From Planctomycetota bacterium (lineage in GTDB: Bacteria; Planctomycetota; UBA8742; UBA2392): a stretch of DNA of 63,832 bases. The DNA lies in NCBI GenBank assembly GCA_003576915.1, contig QEVF01000022.1:1-63832 (forward strand), read 5' to 3'. A model generated the notes under the pieces. The model saw only the letters and a program-made list of their open reading frames with translations. It was not told the DNA's origin and made no database searches. Both the position numbers and the translations under genes were made by a program. Shown here piece after piece: positions 59,753 through 63,832 of this stretch (the stretch's first letter is position 1; every line of letters begins with the position of its first letter).

Positions 59753-61373
59753 CAAATACGCACTGGACGGCGATGACGCCCAGAATGCCCCAAAGCAGCG
59801 TGCGGTGAACGGCCTTGGCGACGTCGTTTTCGCTGGTGGCCGGCGCCAGACCAAAGAGCGCCGCCAGGGACCCGCCTACGAATCCGGAAGCGATGACCTT
59901 GGCCGCCAGAAACTGCATCCAGTGCGGGGTGCGATTGAGGCCGTCTTGCATCAACTGCAGGGCCAGGCCCAAAGAAGCTCCTTCGTGGCCCGCCACGTAG
60001 ATCAATGCGGCCAGAGCAATGCCCCCCGCCAGCGCCAGCGCCGTGGCCACGGCCGTGGCCAGCGTTTGAGCCAGCACCGCGCCCACGAGGCCGAAGCTCT
60101 CCACGGGCCAGCGGGCCAGGGCCAGGGTCTCCAGCAGGCCGGAGCGCACACCCGCCGACAGTCGCGCTGCCTGCGCAGCGCCCAGCTTTCCGGCCACGAA
60201 GGCAGCCGCGCCCAGGGGCAGTACGACCCGTGCCAGGGTGTGGCCCGTCACTTCGAGAATCTCCGCCAGCAGCAGGGGCTCCACGAGTTCGGGCCGGGGC
60301 AGTTGCTCGAAAATGAAGAACGCGACGGTGCCCGCAATCAGCAGCGAGCCAAGAAACGCAAAGAGCTGCGTGCCGGGGCTCAGGGCCTCGACGAACACCT
60401 GGCGGGCCACAAAGTGCGGGCGGCGCAGGCGCGCCAGGCCCCAGACAAAGGCTGCCGGCGCCAGCACAAAACCCCCCAGCAGGCCGAGAAAGCCGGCCAG
60501 GGCCTGCTGCCCCCGGGCCAGCCAGGGGTTCACGGGACGACCCGGCTCGAGCTTGAGCTGGCCCAGTTCCCGCTCCAGTTTCGCCGGCCCGCTTTGGGGC
60601 AGGGCACACTCCAGAATCCGTACGGTCCTGGCCCGTGCGGCATCGAATTCAGGAGGCATCTCAGTCACAAAGGCCCGCGGGTCGTGGGTGATCACGACGA
60701 CCACGGTCTCGCGCCGGCGCGCCAGTTCCATCAGTTCAGCGGCCAGGGCCTCGGCAGCCTTGAGGTCCAGCGCGGCCGTGGGCTCGTCGGCCAGAAGCAG
60801 GGCCGGCCGCTCGCCGCCCTGCCGCGGCATCAATGCGCGCACCGCCGAGCAGCGTATGCGTTCGCCGCCTGAGGCGTGGGAGAGCCGGGCCGGCAGGCCC
60901 ATCAGGTGGAAGCGCGCGGCCAGCAGATCGGCCTGCATGCGCGCCTCGCGGGCGCCCAGGCGCGAGAACAGGCGCAGGTTCTCGGCTGTGGGAAGACCGT
61001 CGATGAAGCCCAGCTTCTCGGCCTGGGGCAGGAACGCGATATGCCCGCGCGCCGAAGGGGAGTAGGCGGCGCCGTCCCACAGGGGGTGCTCCAGCCCCAG
61101 GGCGTCGTGCAGGACGACCTGTCCCGTGACCTCGCAGCGCGGCTGTGAAAGCTCACCCAGACCCAACAGCGCGCGGGCGAAGCTTGACTTGCCGCTGCCC
61201 GAAGGCCCCCAGAGCAGATACAGCCGCCCGGCCAGCAGCGTGACGGGGGCCTGAAGGCGCAACAGATCCTGCCCGAGCTTCACCTCGAGGGACTCCAGAA
61301 CGATGCGGGGCAGGGCGGCTGCTTGAGGCGCCGTGGCGGGAGGAACTGCGGCCTCTGTCGCGGCCTGGGTCAT
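59730..61373 (-). CDS. Fused ABC ATPase and MlaE-type permease
   Basis: The product has 547 residues. The N-terminal half (about 1-265) is an ABC ATPase with Walker A GPSGSGKSSF (about 55-64), signature SGGERIRC and Walker B LLLADEPTAALD. The C-terminal half (about 275-547) has several helices with AGKLGAAQAARLSAGVRSG, ALARWPVESFG and SGFVGGSLAALFGL, like MlaE/MlaB-type permeases. The fusion of MlaF-like and MlaE-like parts is unusual. With the MCE-like gene 29 bases upstream it probably moves lipids between membranes. Assignment to MlaE is by motif resemblance only. Confidence 0.72.
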   Translation of the reverse strand: MTQAATEAAVPPATAPQAAALPRIVLESLEVKLGQDLLRLQAPVTLLAGRLYLLWGPSGSGKSSFARALLGLGELSQPRCEVTGQVVLHDALGLEHPLWDGAAYSPSARGHIAFLPQAEKLGFIDGLPTAENLRLFSRLGAREARMQADLLAARFHLMGLPARLSHASGGERIRCSAVRALMPRQGGERPALLLADEPTAALDLKAAEALAAELMELARRRETVVVVITHDPRAFVTEMPPEFDAARARTVRILECALPQSGPAKLERELGQLKLEPGRPVNPWLARGQQALAGFLGLLGGFVLAPAAFVWGLARLRRPHFVARQVFVEALSPGTQLFAFLGSLLIAGTVAFFIFEQLPRPELVEPLLLAEILEVTGHTLARVVLPLGAAAFVAGKLGAAQAARLSAGVRSGLLETLALARWPVESFGLVGAVLAQTLATAVATALALAGGIALAALIYVAGHEGASLGLALQLMQDGLNRTPHWMQFLAAKVIASGFVGGSLAALFGLAPATSENDVAKAVHRTLLWGILGVIAVQCVFVIWEFAR

Positions 61374-61402
61374 GGCGGGCTCGGTTCCCCGGCCGGAGCG
61401 GC

Positions 61403-62614
61403 TCAGTCGCGCCGGCCTTCGCCGTCAAGGGCGGGAATCAGGTAGTCAAATTTCACGCCGGGCGAGCTGTCTCGCGCCAGCACCAGCAGCGGCGCATCGG
61501 AGATGCTCAGGGCGCCGCGCAGTGCGTGGGCCAGCAACAGTCGCGGCCCTCCCTGGCTGGTCAGCAGCCGCCGGTTGGAAAAGTCCACGGCGTAATTTTC
61601 GGCGGCCTCAATCACGTTGCGCTCGCCTTCAAACCAGGCGGGGACAACGGCCTTTTCGTAGAGGCGCGGCGCCCAGCGCTTGTTGAAGGCATCTGCGAAG
61701 TCCTGCTTGCGGGCACTCAGAACTTTGCCCAGCTTCTCGACGATCTCCTTGCGGTTGTCGTCCCAGAACTTCGTGGCCTCCTCTTCCAATGCCAGGCGCA
61801 GTGCTATCTTCTTCTCCTCGCTCAGGAAATCGCGGTTGGACTTCTCGCTCTTCTCCTCGCTTCCGAAGATGCCGCGCACCCAGTCTTTGACATCCTTGTA
61901 GGTGTTGCCCGCGCCGTCGGCCGCCTTGCGCACGATGCCCTCCGCCACGCCGCCCACGCCCACGACCTCCCAGGCCCGTTCGGCCATGCGGTTGAGCAGC
62001 TTTTCCTCCATGGGGGCGAGGTCCTTGTGCAGCTCATCCAGCGCATCGCGCAGCAGTTGCTCGTCCTCAGGCGAAAGGTCTTCGACGGCCGCGACCAGCT
62101 CCTTTTCCATACGCGCCGTAATGCCCGGCAGCACGTGTTTCTCCAGCGAGGGCCAAAGAGCGTCCTTGGCGCGGGCCGCCTCATCGCGCGGAATGTCCGG
62201 CGCCAGCAACAGGCGGACGGCAGATTCCAGACTGACGGTCGCCGGCGCACCCTTGAGCTTCGCACCCTGCTTCATGTCGGCGGCGGCCCGCGGCGTCAAC
62301 ATCAGCGTGGCCTCGCAGATGTTTCCCTCTTCCCGCGCGGCAATGACCCTGCCGATGATCTCCGCTGCGCCGTCTTCGCGCTCGCGATGGACCAGGTTCC
62401 CGGCCTTGACACCCAACGAGCGCGGCAGGCGCACCACCAGGCGGCCTTCATGCGACGTGTCGGCCTCTCGGGCAATGTCTTCCAGCGCCGTCGAGGCGCG
62501 GGCCGCGGCCTCGCTGCGCGCAAACCCAGCAAGGGCCAGAAGCCCGGCGCCCAGAGTGAGCCCGCCGGCGGCCAGCCGCGTCACGCGCAAGATTCGGTAG
62601 GAACGGTCCCACAT
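61403..62614 (-). CDS. Membrane-anchored MCE/MlaD-like protein (tentative)
   Basis: The product has 403 residues. A basic N-terminus and one membrane helix (about 15-35) precede a beta-rich region (about 55-130). There GRLVVRLPRSLGVKAGNLVHR and GRVIAAREEGN resemble MCE domains. A long charged helical part follows (about 135-345) with EELLNR-type heptads, then a compact C-terminal domain. The position beside a fused MlaFE-like gene supports an MCE role in lipid transport, but the MCE match is weak. It is first in the two-gene unit. Confidence 0.6.
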   Translation of the reverse strand: MWDRSYRILRVTRLAAGGLTLGAGLLALAGFARSEAAARASTALEDIAREADTSHEGRLVVRLPRSLGVKAGNLVHREREDGAAEIIGRVIAAREEGNICEATLMLTPRAAADMKQGAKLKGAPATVSLESAVRLLLAPDIPRDEAARAKDALWPSLEKHVLPGITARMEKELVAAVEDLSPEDEQLLRDALDELHKDLAPMEEKLLNRMAERAWEVVGVGGVAEGIVRKAADGAGNTYKDVKDWVRGIFGSEEKSEKSNRDFLSEEKKIALRLALEEEATKFWDDNRKEIVEKLGKVLSARKQDFADAFNKRWAPRLYEKAVVPAWFEGERNVIEAAENYAVDFSNRRLLTSQGGPRLLLAHALRGALSISDAPLLVLARDSSPGVKFDYLIPALDGEGRRD

Positions 62615-62761
62615 GGCAGCCTCGAGGCAGGGTTCACTTCTACAGGATACTTAGGCCATGAACGCCAAGGCTTGCCAAATCGCGGTTCCAAATGGGGGCC
62701 GGTGTTTGTAAGGGCCCCGAGACGGGTGCAATTTTAGTATGCTTGAAGTCGGAGGTGGATC

Positions 62762-63400
62762 ATGGGTGCCATGAAGAAAGTGCTTGAAAACCCCCTCACG
62801 CTGCTGTTGATCCTGCTCGTCTGGAGTCTGGGGCACACACCCCTGGGCGCCGCCGAAGTGGCGGACGTCACCCCCTCCTTCAGCATGAGCAGCCTATGGC
62901 TGCCGGCCCTGATTCTGGGCATCGGCATCGCGCTGATACTGCTCGAGGTTTTCGTGCTGCCGGGCTTTGGCATCTCCGGCATCAGCGGCATCTTGGCCAG
63001 CGTGGTCGGCCTGTTTCTGGGCACCCACACGCTGATTTCCCAGGGCGGCCACTTTTCCGATGCCATGGGCTACGTTCTCAGCAGCGGTATCACGGCCGTG
63101 CTGGCTACCCTGCTGGGTTGTTTCATGTTCTGGGCCCTGCCCCGGCTGCCGGGCTTCCGGTCCATGCTGCCCAGGGACGCCCGCCCCGGCGAGTTGCGCG
63201 GCGAAGCCCTGGAATCCCTCCATTACCTGACGGGTCAGCCCGGCATCGCCAAGACCCCGCTGCGCCCTGCGGGCAAGATTGCCCTGGAAAACGGTCAGCT
63301 GATTGACGTAGTCACCCGCGGCGAGTTCATCGACGCCGGCACCCAGGTCTATGTTGTGAAGGTGGAAGGCCCCAGTGTGGTGGTGTCGAAGCTGGCCTAG
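62762..63400 (+). CDS. NfeD-family membrane protein
   Basis: The product has 212 residues. A signal-like first helix (about 8-25) is followed by three membrane helices (about 40-125). A C-terminal soluble OB-like domain has LTGQPGIAKTPLRPAGKIALENGQLIDVVTRGEFIDAGTQVYVV (given as typical order), the NfeD signature. NfeD proteins cooperate with stomatin/flotillin-like proteases in membrane quality control; no partner gene is adjacent. GGAGG precedes the ATG at 62762. The TAG stop is part of a CTAG directly ahead of repeat copy C. Confidence 0.82.
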   Translation: MGAMKKVLENPLTLLLILLVWSLGHTPLGAAEVADVTPSFSMSSLWLPALILGIGIALILLEVFVLPGFGISGISGILASVVGLFLGTHTLISQGGHFSDAMGYVLSSGITAVLATLLGCFMFWALPRLPGFRSMLPRDARPGELRGEALESLHYLTGQPGIAKTPLRPAGKIALENGQLIDVVTRGEFIDAGTQVYVVKVEGPSVVVSKLA

Positions 63401-63546
63401 CAGGTCATTGAGTCACGGCCTGTTGACTGAAGCCTCGGATAGCCGGAGCACCTGAGGCGGCTGAAAGCCAGCTTGAAATGGAGGTCGGGCCAGATGCACT
63501 TCGGCCCGACTGTGTTGAAAGAGTGCCGCCTCTTCCAGAGAGTCCG
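63401..63546 (+). repeat. Degenerate multi-hairpin element (copy C) after nfeD
   Basis: It starts directly after CTAG (63397-63400) with CAGGTCATTG. It keeps the GGTCGGGCCAGATGCACTTC and GGCCCGAC blocks and the GAAAGAGTGCCGCCTCTTCC end of the family. Internal hairpins are partly mutated (CAGCTTGAAAT without its full partner). The right end near 63546 is uncertain and no matching right flank is seen. The left CTAG supplies the nfeD TAG stop. Confidence 0.7.
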
Positions 63547-63832
63547 TTGCGTCGGCAACGGACTTTGCTTTGCCGCACGAACAGTTACTGACAGCAATCA
63601 CCACTCCACAATTTCGACGACTCGCGGAAATCGGCGTTACCCTGCGCCGGCCCAATGGGGATGTCGCCGGGCTTGCTAGTGTTTCCCGACAGGTACAGGA
63701 ATGGCTGAAATCCGGATCATGCGCCCCAGCAGTGAGGCCGAGCAGGTCGAACGGCTCCAGTGGAGCCGTGAGAGAGCGGAGCAATGCGGAGCGGCCCGTG
63801 GCTGAAACCCAGATCGTACCCCATAACATAGA
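63547..63832. other. Terminal intergenic stretch, no convincing gene
   Basis: No supported gene is seen. A 34-codon frame from the ATG at 63701 (MAEIRIMRPSSEAEQVERLQ) has a plausible look but stops early. CGGCTCCAGTGGAGCCG (about 63750-63766) forms a short hairpin. The contents may be a decayed gene or mobile-element remnant continuing past the window. Confidence 0.4.

Noticed and set aside
63701..63805. 34-codon ORF MAEIRIMRPSSEAEQVERLQ... at the right edge
   Set aside because: It is short, stops early and lacks a good ribosome site. It may be a gene remnant, but there is no support.
1..63832. Genome-wide reassignment of TGA to Cys or Trp
   Set aside because: TGA ends many normal genes in the window (btuF, btuC, queE, ubiX, the cyclase), so it works as a stop; only four in-frame TGAs in two genes are internal.

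Overview
The window (about 64 kb, GC-rich) is a chromosomal segment of a Gram-negative bacterium, most likely a member of the Planctomycetota or a close relative. The reasons are an LpxC-FabZ fusion (lipid A synthesis, so an outer membrane), a HYExAFE-like small protein that I associate with planctomycetes, a very large secreted kelch/Calx-beta protein, an oversized pyruvate:ferredoxin oxidoreductase and the dnaA/dnaN pair. The taxonomic call is inference.

Layout. 1-600: the end of an IS3-family element, a decayed copy of a local repeat, then tRNA-Cys and tRNA-Glu. 1.4-4.2 kb: a cobalamin riboswitch followed by btuF-btuD-btuC (vitamin B12 import). 4.4-7.5 kb: two lipoproteins, a zinc-ribbon protein and an esterase. 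7.5-12.7 kb: an efflux-type ABC operon (HlyD adaptor, ATPase, two permeases) divergent from a small heavy-metal-binding (HMA) lipoprotein. 12.7-19.7 kb: FMN-binding protein, NifJ, an ArsR-type regulator and an oxidoreductase. 19.9-26.1 kb: lpxC-fabZ, a PilT-like ATPase with an ECF sigma factor, a leucyl/arginyl-transferase, a Ser/Thr kinase and a threonine-dehydratase-like enzyme. 26.3-38.1 kb: one giant secreted protein. 38.6-43.6 kb: dnaN, dnaA, a candidate origin with four TTGACnnGTCAA palindromes, a STAS protein and a tRNA-binding protein. 43.7-53.4 kb: two tandem GT-C-like membrane proteins, ubiX, a nucleotide cyclase, an M3 peptidase and a beta-barrel candidate. 53.5-63.4 kb: queE, a second cobalamin riboswitch in front of a propeller-like surface protein, a TPR-like protein, a PyrK-like flavoprotein, a fused ATPase/MlaE-type permease with an MCE-like partner, and NfeD.

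Main discovery. Two genes of the 7.5-12.7 kb cluster are each interrupted only by in-frame TGA codons. In the HMA lipoprotein the two TGAs fall exactly where the metal-binding cysteines belong (GMT-U-GSG-U). In the first permease two TGAs interrupt one otherwise continuous frame, in the periplasmic domain. TGA is an ordinary stop elsewhere in the window, so the simplest reading is selenocysteine. This would be a selenoprotein-based metal (or thiol/selenol) export system: a Sec-HMA periplasmic lipoprotein plus a Sec-containing MacB-like ABC exporter. Standard gene calling truncates both genes. Candidate SECIS-like hairpins lie downstream of the TGAs.

Other notable points. A 152-bp multi-hairpin repeat with terminal inverted repeats occurs about five times; several copies abut TAG stop codons and are flanked by YTAR tetranucleotides, which suggests a MITE moved by an IS5-like transposase. 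The second B12 riboswitch controls a predicted surface propeller protein, which suggests a BtuG-like vitamin B12 capture protein. Most coordinates come from reading frames, start-codon context and motif recognition by eye; no database search was possible.
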